64,000 nt of DNA, from the NCBI GenBank assembly GCA_002772535.1, contig PFDP01000014.1, forward strand, positions 270,126-334,125, given 5' to 3'. Each line of letters begins with the position of its first letter. Position 1 is the first letter of the stretch. This document shows positions 10,081 to 19,400 of this stretch, one piece after another. This DNA is from Candidatus Peregrinibacteria bacterium CG10_big_fil_rev_8_21_14_0_10_36_19. Its GTDB lineage: Bacteria; Patescibacteriota; Gracilibacteria; UBA1369; LOWO2-01-FULL-3. Both the position numbers and the translations under genes were made by a program. Below the pieces are notes generated by a model. That model saw nothing but the letters and a program-made list of their open reading frames with translations. It did not search any database and was not told the DNA's origin.

Positions 10081-11375
10081 TCAGCTAACCCCTCAGAATT
10101 AGTAGCCGGCTCAACAGCTGCAGCAGGATCATGAAACACCTTCACAATCAAAGGTTCACTTTTAGTACCATCTGCAGAAACTGCAACAATCTCATAAGTA
10201 TTTTCACCCTTAACCATCAAAGAAAAATCTGCATTCGCAAAATAACTCCATGTAGTATCACCAGGTTTAAATTTAGTTAAAGTAAATCCATTCACAATAA
10301 CCTTTTCAGCACCAGAAACAGTACCAGTTAAAGTAGCCAATCTACCTGTTACAACATAAAATCCATCAGAGTTGGTTTTTGTAAGCCCTTCAACAGATGC
10401 AATGGTCGGCTTTTTCAAAGGAGCAGATTCAGCTTTTTTAGGATCTTCCTTTTCAGTCGCAGAATCACCATCTTTCGTTTCAGAATCCTTTTCAGCACCA
10501 TCAACAGATTCACCTTCAGAGTCCTCAGAAGATTCCCCATCAAGAGCCTCCTCTTCAATCGGCGGTTCTAGTTTTTTAGGCTCAACTTTAATAAAAGTAC
10601 CAGTATCACTATCAACCTTCACAAACTCTGTAGGATTCTTATCCTCATCAGTATTCCATAAATACCAAGATGAGTCCTTAAATTCATCAGACAAAGCAGA
10701 CAAAACGCTAGGACTTTGATGCTGCCAATATCTAGCCAAAACATCGTCATTAAACACAATCTCCTGACCAACCCCAATAGTTTCAGTATCAACAACTTTA
10801 CCAGAGTCATCATTTGAAATAACATCAACAGACAAAGAATCCCCATGAAGAACCCTAACAGATTCATCAAACTCATTCACAACTTCAAAAATATTAGAAC
10901 CAGAAGAAGCTACAACAATATCAGATCCCCTAACAACAATATTAGTAGATTCACTATTCTTATAAACTTTATTAAACCAAGCCTTTCCGTCTACCAACAG
11001 CAAAGACATAGCAGGTGCCTTTGGATCATCACTCATTTCTTCAAAAACAACGTCAGACCCCCCATCCAAACGCATAACAGTTCCATCAAAAAACTCTACA
11101 ATAACTTGCGCCCCAGCGGAAGTTTTAAGCTCATCACCTTGAACAATAAGAGCATCTGATGCCAACTCAAAAAAATCTTCAGTACCCCAAGTTTTCATTT
11201 CAACAGTTCCGCCAACAATGTGCATATAAGCCCCCTGCGTTGGCTCAGACTTAAAAACAGTCTTCCACAAATTAAAAAGCAAAACAAAAATCACTCCAAC
11301 ACATAATATAATCAAAAATGGCACGATATAATCAACCAACTCAGATCTACCACGAGAACGATGCCTTCTATGCAT
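10077..11375 (-). CDS. membrane-anchored FecR-domain protein
   Basis: A 432-residue envelope protein. One TM helix (about 16-37, IVPFLIILCVGVIFVLLFNL) follows a short RHRSRGRSE basic head. A FecR/iron-transport-regulator-like beta domain comes next (about 55-200: GDELKTSAGAQVIVEFFDGTVMRLDG). Then there is a Glu/Ser/Asp-rich linker (about 275-320) and a C-terminal Ig-like domain near 325-415 (VVTGRLATLTGTVSGAEKVIVNGF). Related FecR-plus-linker proteins are common in CPR genomes and are thought to act at the cell surface. No sigma-factor partner is nearby, so classical FecR signalling is unlikely. Confidence 0.75.
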   Translation of the reverse strand: MHRRHRSRGRSELVDYIVPFLIILCVGVIFVLLFNLWKTVFKSEPTQGAYMHIVGGTVEMKTWGTEDFFELASDALIVQGDELKTSAGAQVIVEFFDGTVMRLDGGSDVVFEEMSDDPKAPAMSLLLVDGKAWFNKVYKNSESTNIVVRGSDIVVASSGSNIFEVVNEFDESVRVLHGDSLSVDVISNDDSGKVVDTETIGVGQEIVFNDDVLARYWQHQSPSVLSALSDEFKDSSWYLWNTDEDKNPTEFVKVDSDTGTFIKVEPKKLEPPIEEEALDGESSEDSEGESVDGAEKDSETKDGDSATEKEDPKKAESAPLKKPTIASVEGLTKTNSDGFYVVTGRLATLTGTVSGAEKVIVNGFTLTKFKPGDTTWSYFANADFSLMVKGENTYEIVAVSADGTKSEPLIVKVFHDPAAAVEPATNSEGLAD

Positions 11376-11434
11376 AACAATAAATTACAAAATATCTAAG
11401 TGTAATATACATAACAAAACATAATCTTGCCAAA

Positions 11435-12877
11435 TTAAAGTCCCATTTCTCTCTTCAAAGCGTTCACATCTCTAACCAATCTCAAATTTTTCTTCAAATC
11501 CTCAGCAGTTTTACTACAAGCATGCATTACAGTAGTGTGATTTCTACCACCAAATGTTGATCCAATTTTTTCATATGACTCATTCAACTCTTGTTTGATT
11601 AAGTACATACAAATTTGTCTTGGCTGCATAACCTCCTTCTTACGAACTTGACCAATTAGATCATCTACACTTAAACCATAGTATTTAGCAACTATTGCCA
11701 TAACATCAGTAGCCTGCTTAACAATCATTTCAGTTCTTTTAGCCTCAATATCGTAACCAATAATCTCCTGAGCCTTGTTAAGTCTTTTAATTATCTCTGC
11801 AACAGATCTAATCGTTGGAACACTGTCTGAAAGTTGACTTTCAGCAACTGCCTGACGCAAAACCCCTTCCAACTCACGAACACTATTATGAACATTACTT
11901 GCAACAAAACTCAAAACCTCTGGATCAATAATTGCTTCAAAATCTTTACATTTATCTTGCAAGATAGCTAAACGTGTTTCAAAGTCAGGGAAAAGCATTT
12001 CAACAACCATCCCCATAGCAAATCTACTCTTCAACCTTTCATCCAAACCTTGAAGCTCTGTTGGAGGTCTATCACTTGTAATTACAATTTGTTTATTAGC
12101 ATCATAAAGCTCATTAAATGTATGAAAAAACTCTTGTTGTGAAGAATCCTTTCTCGCAAAGAATTGAACATCATCCAATAAAAATACATCAACATTTCTA
12201 TACTGCTCTTTAAATTTATGCATATTTCTACGACCAATCGCTTCCACAACTTCAGAAACAAATTTTTCAGCAGTAATATATTTAACAACCTTATCAGGAA
12301 AATTTCTCAGGACCTCATTACCAACAGCTTGTAACAAATGAGTTTTACCCAAACCAACATCACCATAAATATAAAGTGGATTATAAATCCCACCTGGATT
12401 CTCACTAACAGCACTACAAACAGCATGTGGAAGTCTGTTATCTTTTCCAACAACAAAAGTATCTAGTGTATACCTCTCGTTCAACATCTTACTAACAACC
12501 CTTTCTCCACGAGACCCCTTTGAAACAGTAACCTCATTAACATTACGAACTTTTCTAATTTTTTTATCATCAGTCTCTTTAAATAACTCTTTTACATCAG
12601 CACCTTCTACACTTTCCTTATCAGCTAATTTACCCAAAACTTCATATTCAACATTCTTAACAGTAGCATCAACTTCTTTCAAAGCCTGCAAAAGCTTAAC
12701 CTGATACTTACTACTAATCCAATTCATGGCAAAAACAGTAGGAACACCTACGATTGCAGTACCATCCTCCTTAATTTCAACAAGCACTGTTGATTGAAAC
12801 CAAGTTATAAACTGAGCCTTTTGAATTGTTGGCATCAGCCTTTTAAGTACAGACAACCATAGATCTTTAGTAGACAT
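11435..12877 (-). CDS. dnaA: chromosomal replication initiator DnaA
   Basis: DnaA binds DnaA boxes and opens the origin. It is 480 residues. Domain I is at about 1-85, then a charged linker (about 86-125), then the AAA+ core with Walker A GDVGLGKTHLL at 172-182, Walker B VFLLDDVQFF near 231-240 and the sensor segment VITSDRPP. The C-terminal DNA-binding domain carries the DnaA signature (GGRNHTTVMHACSK, about 446-459). It stands alone: dnaN, recF and gyrB are not adjacent, unlike the classical order. The 309-base upstream gap holds a repeated motif described separately. Confidence 0.97.
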   Translation of the reverse strand: MSTKDLWLSVLKRLMPTIQKAQFITWFQSTVLVEIKEDGTAIVGVPTVFAMNWISSKYQVKLLQALKEVDATVKNVEYEVLGKLADKESVEGADVKELFKETDDKKIRKVRNVNEVTVSKGSRGERVVSKMLNERYTLDTFVVGKDNRLPHAVCSAVSENPGGIYNPLYIYGDVGLGKTHLLQAVGNEVLRNFPDKVVKYITAEKFVSEVVEAIGRRNMHKFKEQYRNVDVFLLDDVQFFARKDSSQQEFFHTFNELYDANKQIVITSDRPPTELQGLDERLKSRFAMGMVVEMLFPDFETRLAILQDKCKDFEAIIDPEVLSFVASNVHNSVRELEGVLRQAVAESQLSDSVPTIRSVAEIIKRLNKAQEIIGYDIEAKRTEMIVKQATDVMAIVAKYYGLSVDDLIGQVRKKEVMQPRQICMYLIKQELNESYEKIGSTFGGRNHTTVMHACSKTAEDLKKNLRLVRDVNALKREMGL

Positions 12878-13186
12878 AGAAAACAGATTAAAAATTTTGC
12901 CCTGAAATCTTAGAGGAATATTTTGCCCTTAATTCCTAGAAGACGATGTTTATAATATATACTTTTATAGGCTTAAACAAGCCCTTAACTCTTAAGCACA
13001 AGCAATACAACATTTAGTGTTAAATTAAGAAAACACACCAATATGTGGAATAAAAAAGCAGCTAAAAAACATTTTAAACAACCTCGCAATAACACCACAG
13101 TACATTCTTGACAAAACACGCAAGCCCAAAAAAGGCCCGCCTAAGGCGGGCCCTATTACAAGCTAAATTACTGTAGAAATTTTTTT
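12878..13186. other. intergenic region upstream of dnaA
   Basis: This gap holds the likely dnaA promoter (AT-rich TATATTATAA on the minus strand near 12950-12962) and two direct copies of ATTTTGCCCT (around 12895-12904 and 12925-12934). There is also one imperfect DnaA-box-like site (ATGTGGAATAA near 13043), and the rseP terminator lies at the far end. I do not see a cluster of good TTATCCACA boxes, so calling it oriC would be unsupported. Confidence 0.5.
13128..13152 (-). terminator. rho-independent terminator of rseP
   Basis: On the minus strand an 8-bp GC stem (GGCCCGCC/GGCGGGCC) with a TAA loop is followed by a T6 run. It lies 35 bases after the rseP stop and before the dnaA promoter region. 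Confidence 0.85.
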
Positions 13187-14797
13187 CTACCTCGCAGCAA
13201 ATAAATGCAATATATCGCTATAAGTAACTGCTAATATCAAAGTTAATATTACAACATATCCAAGCGCATGAATCATAGATTCCCATTTTTGATTAACCTT
13301 TTTACCGATCAAGAGTTCAACAATTATAAACAAAAGTCTACCACCATCCAAAGCCGGAAAAGGCAAAATATTAATCACGGCAAGACTCAAAGACAATATC
13401 GCAACAAACCGCAATAAAGGAATTATACCTTCATTAACAAACACATGAGTCATTTGAGCAATACCAACTGGACCAGCAACCCCCTCAGGAACTTCACCTC
13501 TAGTAAAAAAACCTTTAACAAAACCTCCAAACATTTTCACCGTTAAACCAGCCATTCTCACAGACTCAGTAAAAGCATGGTAAACAGCCTTATGAACTGG
13601 ATATTGAATTTTATCAACACCAACAACGGTAGAAAGCAAATCAACATTATAAAGACTCATATCTTTCTCACCAGAATAGTCTATTAACTCAGATAACAAC
13701 ACTCCAATTCTTCCCTCTTCAGGAGCAATTTCAAAATAAACCTCCTCACCATCTCTATCTATAATAAAAGCTAAATTCTTATCCGCATTAAGCTTAATAA
13801 AATTAACCATCTCTTCACTATCAAAAAATTCTTTACCGTTTACAGACACAACAACATCACCATCTTCCACCCCAACCTTTGCAGCCGGCTGCCCCGGAAC
13901 CACATTAGATATAATCACTCTTTTTCCCTTTCCAGTTTCAATTATAAATTTTTCATAAGCACCATCCCTGTAAACATCATATTCAACTTTCGCCTTTCCT
14001 CTAATTAACTTCTCATACTGATCCAAAGCATAAACTTCACGACCATCAACCCTTAAAATAACATCCCCTTCTCTCATACCAGCATCATAAATGGCACTCT
14101 TTTTATTCACGCTAAAAACCTTAATTCTTGGAAATCTAGTTAAATTGCCAAACTCAACCCCCAAAGAACCATTATAATCACTAAGCTTATACTCAACACT
14201 TTCATCCCCTCTTCTAACTTTATAATGCCCATTAGGATCATCAGCAATAAGTGCCAAAACATCACTATCTATAACACTGTCGTTAATAGCTACAACAAAA
14301 TCGCCAGATTTAAAACCAACACTCTCCGCCTTACTTCCAGCCTCTACATTTTTAATTTCCGCCCCTTCCGTTAAATGAACTACGCCATTATCAACAGCAT
14401 CATAAACATCATCCGGAGTGAGTAACGGCTCCATGCCAAAAGTAAAACCTATAGTTAAAAGAAACCAAGCAAGTAAAAAATTCATCACAACACCAGCAAC
14501 AATTACAAGTACTCTACTTCGTACAGACTGTGCTATAAAACTCCTCTTCTCTTTCATCATTTTAGAGTCCCCTGCATCTTCTCCCAACATTCTCACAAAC
14601 CCACCAAAAGGTATCCAATTTATAGAATAAATAGTTTCTCCTTTCTTTTTACCCCACAATCTAGGAGGCAATCCAAAACCAAATTCCTCAACTTTAATAC
14701 CAGCACGCTTTGCCATCAAAAAATGACCAAGCTCATGCACAAGCACTAAAACAGAAAAAATAATTACAAAAACAATTGCAGTAACAAGGTAATCCAT
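13187..14797 (-). CDS. rseP: RIP metalloprotease RseP (site-2 protease)
   Basis: An intramembrane zinc protease. The zinc motif HELGH is at 21-25 in TM1 (VLVHELGHFLMAKRAGIKVEEFGFG). The C-terminal membrane half carries the second catalytic segment NILPFPALDGGR. Between them are tandem PDZ-like domains with GFKSGDFVVAIN, GMREGDVILRVDG and VEDGDVVVSVNG, so I count up to three, more than the one or two usual in bacteria. At 536 residues it is longer than E. coli RseP (450). It follows frr by 17 bases on the same strand and ends at a strong terminator, so it is the last gene of a pyrH-frr-rseP unit. Substrates are unknown. Confidence 0.93.
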   Translation of the reverse strand: MDYLVTAIVFVIIFSVLVLVHELGHFLMAKRAGIKVEEFGFGLPPRLWGKKKGETIYSINWIPFGGFVRMLGEDAGDSKMMKEKRSFIAQSVRSRVLVIVAGVVMNFLLAWFLLTIGFTFGMEPLLTPDDVYDAVDNGVVHLTEGAEIKNVEAGSKAESVGFKSGDFVVAINDSVIDSDVLALIADDPNGHYKVRRGDESVEYKLSDYNGSLGVEFGNLTRFPRIKVFSVNKKSAIYDAGMREGDVILRVDGREVYALDQYEKLIRGKAKVEYDVYRDGAYEKFIIETGKGKRVIISNVVPGQPAAKVGVEDGDVVVSVNGKEFFDSEEMVNFIKLNADKNLAFIIDRDGEEVYFEIAPEEGRIGVLLSELIDYSGEKDMSLYNVDLLSTVVGVDKIQYPVHKAVYHAFTESVRMAGLTVKMFGGFVKGFFTRGEVPEGVAGPVGIAQMTHVFVNEGIIPLLRFVAILSLSLAVINILPFPALDGGRLLFIIVELLIGKKVNQKWESMIHALGYVVILTLILAVTYSDILHLFAAR

Positions 14798-14814
14798 AGG
14801 AATAAGGGGTTATT

Positions 14815-15375
14815 TTAAACTTTCATTACATCTTGCTCTTTAGCCTTTGTAATGTCGTCAATAGTTTGGTTAACTTCATCAACTTTTAGTTGAAGTTTTT
14901 TGTCTGAACTATGTAAATCATCTTCTGTGATCACATTGTCAGCCTTTAATTTTTTAAATGAGTTATGAGCATCTTGTCTAGCAGTTCTAACAGAAATACG
15001 AGCATCTTCAGCCAACTTTCTTACCTGTTTTGTAATTTCAACACGTCTTTCTTCTGTTAAAGGTGGAACATTAATACGAATCAAAATACCATCATTATTT
15101 GGATTAAGACCAGTATTAGCATTAATAATAGCTCTTTCAATTGGAGCTAAAGCACTTTTATCCCAAGGCTGTATTTGAATAGTACGAGAATCCGGTATAG
15201 AAATGTTTGCAACAGCTTTCAATGGCTGCATCACTCCATACATATCAACCATCACAGACTCAACCAAACCAGCACCAGCCCTTCCAACCTGCAATCTAGC
15301 AAACTCTTCGCGTAAATGGCTAACCGCCTTTTGAAAATCAGCATCAGCCCTCATCATTGTATCTTGTACAGACAT
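14815..15375 (-). CDS. frr: ribosome recycling factor
   Basis: RRF, with EF-G, splits post-termination ribosomes. It is 186 residues, the standard length. Conserved parts include HLREEFARLQVGRAGAGLVESV, the DSRTIQIQPWDKSALAPIE block and PPLTEERRVEITKQV. I start it at ATG 15375 (MSVQDTMMR); a longer reading would overlap pyrH and add a non-conserved leader. It lies 13 bases after pyrH, the usual bacterial neighbour. Confidence 0.96.
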   Translation of the reverse strand: MSVQDTMMRADADFQKAVSHLREEFARLQVGRAGAGLVESVMVDMYGVMQPLKAVANISIPDSRTIQIQPWDKSALAPIERAIINANTGLNPNNDGILIRINVPPLTEERRVEITKQVRKLAEDARISVRTARQDAHNSFKKLKADNVITEDDLHSSDKKLQLKVDEVNQTIDDITKAKEQDVMKV

Positions 15376-15388
15376 ATTTTGTTCAAAG

Positions 15389-16102
15389 TTAATTAATAAT
15401 AGTTCCAATTTTATCCCCCATCACAGCTTTTTCAATATTACCCTTTTTATTAAGGTTGAAAACTAACATCGGCATATTGCCACTTTCACAAAGAGAAGCG
15501 CAAGTTAAATCCATAACCTCTAAACCATTTACAATCACATCTTGAAAGCTCATTTTAGTAAACTTCTTGGCATCCTTATGCTTAACAGGATCTTTATCAT
15601 AAACATAATCCACCTTAGTTGCCTTCAAAAGAACATCACAGTCAACTTCTAAAGCCCTTAAGGCAGCAGCAGAATCAGTAGTAAAAAATGGATTACCAGT
15701 ACCTCCAGCAAAAATAACCACACGACCTTTATTCAAATGGTGTTTAGCTTTTTTAATAGAATAATTTTCCACAGCAGATTCGCAAGGAAAAGAACTCATC
15801 GCACGAGCAGCAACACCTTCATCATTAAGTGCACTTTCAAAAGCCAAAGCATTCATCACAGTTGCCAGCATACCCATAGTATCAGAAGTTACTCTAGGCA
15901 AAGTTAAATGCTTAAAATCTCTGTATCTCCATATATTTCCACCACCAATAACAATGGCCACCTGACAACCTAATTTTTGAACTTTTTTAACTTCCTGAGC
16001 CAAGCCTTTCAAAATTTTTCCATCAAAACCAAAATCCAAATCCCCTTTAAAAACTTCACCAGATAATTTCAACAAAATTCTTTTGTATTTCAATTTCGCC
16101 AT
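15389..16102 (-). CDS. pyrH: UMP kinase
   Basis: PyrH phosphorylates UMP to UDP, the entry to pyrimidine nucleotides. The 237-residue protein shows amino-acid-kinase-family motifs: KRILLKLSGEVFKG at the N-terminus, IVIGGGNIWRYRDF, the nucleotide-site FAGGTGNPFFTTDSAAALRA and VDYVYDKDP. It starts only 3 bases after the stop of the 16106 gene and is followed by frr. The classical rpsB-tsf genes are not upstream. Confidence 0.96.
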   Translation of the reverse strand: MAKLKYKRILLKLSGEVFKGDLDFGFDGKILKGLAQEVKKVQKLGCQVAIVIGGGNIWRYRDFKHLTLPRVTSDTMGMLATVMNALAFESALNDEGVAARAMSSFPCESAVENYSIKKAKHHLNKGRVVIFAGGTGNPFFTTDSAAALRALEVDCDVLLKATKVDYVYDKDPVKHKDAKKFTKMSFQDVIVNGLEVMDLTCASLCESGNMPMLVFNLNKKGNIEKAVMGDKIGTIIN

Positions 16103-16105
16103 AAT

Positions 16106-16492
16106 TTAAGATTTAAGAATTAACCAAGTAATAATCACACCAATAACAAGACCAGCAATCATAAAGGTAACAGGAGTCTTCTTATCATGATTTTCCTCAA
16201 AAGCGTTAGCAAGATCTGTTAGCAAATCTGTACTCATAATAATATCCTGATTTTTGTGTTTTTCTACAACATCCTCATAAGCATGAGTGGCAATTAGATT
16301 CACAAATTTATCAAATTTAACTTTAATCTTATCACTAGGCTCAGCACTATTTGAACTTACAGCCTCAGCTTTTAATTTTGTAGATTCAGAAGCAAACGGC
16401 CCCATTTTAACCGGATCTTTTTTAATCTTAAACTCCGGCTCATCAAAGGCCTTTTCTACCTTTCGCAAATTTATCATTCCATCATCATTCAT
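16106..16492 (-). CDS. tail-anchored small membrane protein
   Basis: Unrecognised 128-residue protein. The first ~100 residues are hydrophilic, and one TM helix at the extreme C-terminus (about 108-126, VTFMIAGLVIGVIITWLIL) ends in KS, giving a tail-anchored topology with the N-terminus in the cytoplasm. It begins 2 bases after the giant surface protein stop and 3 bases before pyrH, so it bridges the two in one transcript. No enzymatic motif is visible. Confidence 0.6.
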   Translation of the reverse strand: MNDDGMINLRKVEKAFDEPEFKIKKDPVKMGPFASESTKLKAEAVSSNSAEPSDKIKVKFDKFVNLIATHAYEDVVEKHKNQDIIMSTDLLTDLANAFEENHDKKTPVTFMIAGLVIGVIITWLILKS

Positions 16493-16494
16493 AA

Positions 16495-19400
16495 TTATTT
16501 CCTAAAATATAGAGTTGTTACATTACTTACAGAATTTCTTTTTGGGTTATAAGCAAAAGCCATTACCTCGTGTTGACCATCTGGCAAATTACGTGGCACA
16601 GAAACCTCAAACTTACCTTTGGCATCAGCCACAACAACAGAAGAAAGTATAACACTTTGCCAATTAACAACCATTACAGCACCAGGCTCAGCATATCCAA
16701 CTATATCTTCAGAAGGTTTTTTCAAATTCAGCTCTGATAAAACAAAATCATAAATCAAGCTTGAAACAGAACCTTCATTTTTACTCATTAATGCAGAACC
16801 ATTATTGTACAAATATTGAACTAATTTGAAAGGACCACTAGTAGCAACGCCTTTAACTGCCTCAAGACCAATAGGTAATTGCAACCTTGGAGTTCCTAAA
16901 TCAACCTCATTATTCACAACTATTTTTCCTCCAAAGGCAATTTCATTAGTCACTCTATCAACAATCATCACATTATAAGTACCATTAGGAATTGGAGATT
17001 TAGGCACAACAATAGCCTTACCTTCTTCATCACCTCTAACTCCACTTGCCACAAGAATTTGCTCATCAAAGTTACCATCTTTAACCAAAACAACATTAAC
17101 TTCTCTCACAACTGGCTTATTCTTAGATGAAGCAGCTAAAAGGATTTGGCTTAATTTCATAGGTGGAGTAACACCTCCTGCTGGAGCCATAGGCGGAGTA
17201 ACACCTCCTGCCGGAGCCATAGGCGGAGTAACACCTCCTACCGGAGCCATAGGTGGAGTAACACCTCCTGCTGGAGCCATAGGCGGAGTAACACCTCCAA
17301 CTTTATTACTAGAAGAAACAGGTATATTAACAGCAATTCTAGGAGCAGAACCAACAGTTACAACTTCGTCCAATTTATTTTTGAAAATTTTAGGTGCAAC
17401 GCTAACAGACAATTCCCCTTTTTCGGCACCAAAACTAATTGCATTTTCAATCGAGTGATATTTAGTTGAATCCACTTTTGCAAACAAGCTAGTATCCAAG
17501 CCCAAAGCATCCTTCGCAGATTTTTCTAACAAATCAGGAACATCATTACCGTTTAAATTTAATTTGCTCAAAGTACCACTAGCCTTAGCTTCATCAATAA
17601 TCTTATTCATTAATTCTTCAGCTTTTTTAATATTTGAAACAGCAACAGGTCGACCGCTGTTATCAAAAATAACTGGCACCTTAGTTTCTCCAGTAACCAA
17701 AGACCTTACAACTTCCGCACTAATATCATTTTTAACTAAATCCTTCACAGCTGTAAAAACTTCATTATCAACATCTTCAAATAAAGAATCAGAAATACTT
17801 TCTATAAGTGCTAAGTCTTTATTAATTTGCTCAATTTCTTCTACAGATTTTTCAGCCTCCGCATCATCAATTGCGGCCTTAACTAGCTCAACAGATATTT
17901 TTTCCTGTTTTTTACTCTCAATTTCCTTTTGAACTTCTTGTATTGTTTTTTCAACCTTTGGCTCAACAGGACGAACTAAATTAGTTTTTTTGGTCGTTGT
18001 TTTAGTAGTCACAGTTTTTTCTGGAACTGGCTGATTTAATGAAACTTCAACTTTTTCAGTATTAGTAGGAGTATCAACCGTTGTATTCGTAGTAGTAGTT
18101 GTTGTTGTCGTAGTTGTTGTAGTATCAGATTGATCACTAGTGTTATTAGAAGTTTGAGAAGAAGAACCACCACCTCCACCTCCAGAGAAAACAACACCAC
18201 CACCATTAGCAGAAGTTGTAGCAGAAGCTGATGAAGAAAAAGAAGTTTCAACATCATCACCATTTTTTGCTTTCACCTTAAATGTATAAGTAGTAACTGG
18301 ACTTAATCCAGAAACAGTAACAGTTCCCCAGTTACTAGCAGTTCTCCATGTTTCAGTAACACTTGAACTACCATCCGCAGTTAAATAACTAGAGTCATTC
18401 ATCTGTATCGCAAAAGTTGTAGCAGAATTGTTACCATTTGCATTTACAGAAACTGTTACAGTAGTTGAAGAAGCAGCAGAAACACTAGGAGCACTAGGAG
18501 TAATGGCAGCAGTATATGAAGCAACATCAGAAACTGTTGATTCATTACCATAATCATCAATTGCCCAAACTTTATAATAATAAACAGTATTAGATGATAA
18601 TCCCGTGATTGTTGTGGTTAAAGTAGTTCTTGTTAGCAGATCAGCATCGTCACTATCATCCCACTCAGTCGCAGTACCAGTTCTGTTTTGAACATCACTC
18701 TGACTCGCACCATACCAAACTTCAAAATGATTAAAGTTTGTTTCAGTTAAAGAAGACCAAGTTAAAATTTGAGAAGAAGTTGTAATTCCACCTGCAACTA
18801 AAGCAGTAAGTCCACTCGGATCTAAATTATCAACTTCGAAAGCAGAAGCAACTGTAGCAACGGAACCATCAATAGTTCCATCATTAGCCGTAACACGTAT
18901 TTTAATATCAGTTTGGTCTCCAGCAAGAGCACCATTTTCATTAGTAGCACTTTGTGTATCCCATGTAATAACTAAAGCATTTGCAGACGCAGTGCTTACA
19001 GATCTAATTTGATAAGCCTGAGCATCATCAACGGTAGGAGTACCAGTTGCCGCAGTGACAGAAACTAAATCTGGGTCATACCAGGTAGAACCATCATCAT
19101 CAGAATACTCAACCTTTACATTTACAGTATCAGCATCAGCATCAGAAATTGTAGTTGCAAAAGTAATATAACCACTACCATCCGTAAGCTGAGTAACAGA
19201 AGAAGGAGCAGTTGAAGCAGGAGCATTATTAGATTGAGCTACTGAGAATAAACCAATTGAACCAGCAGTACCAGGAGCACCACCAAAAGTACCAGCAGCA
19301 ACACTCACATCACTAATATCAGCCAAAACCGTAGTTGTTACATATTCAACACGGATACAACCACCTCCACCTCCACCGGCAGCATCAGCACCACCAGCTC

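Noticed and set aside
13040..13052. DnaA-box-like sequence as an origin marker
   Set aside because: A single imperfect site (ATGTGGAATAA) is not enough; no cluster or AT-rich unwinding element can be argued by eye.
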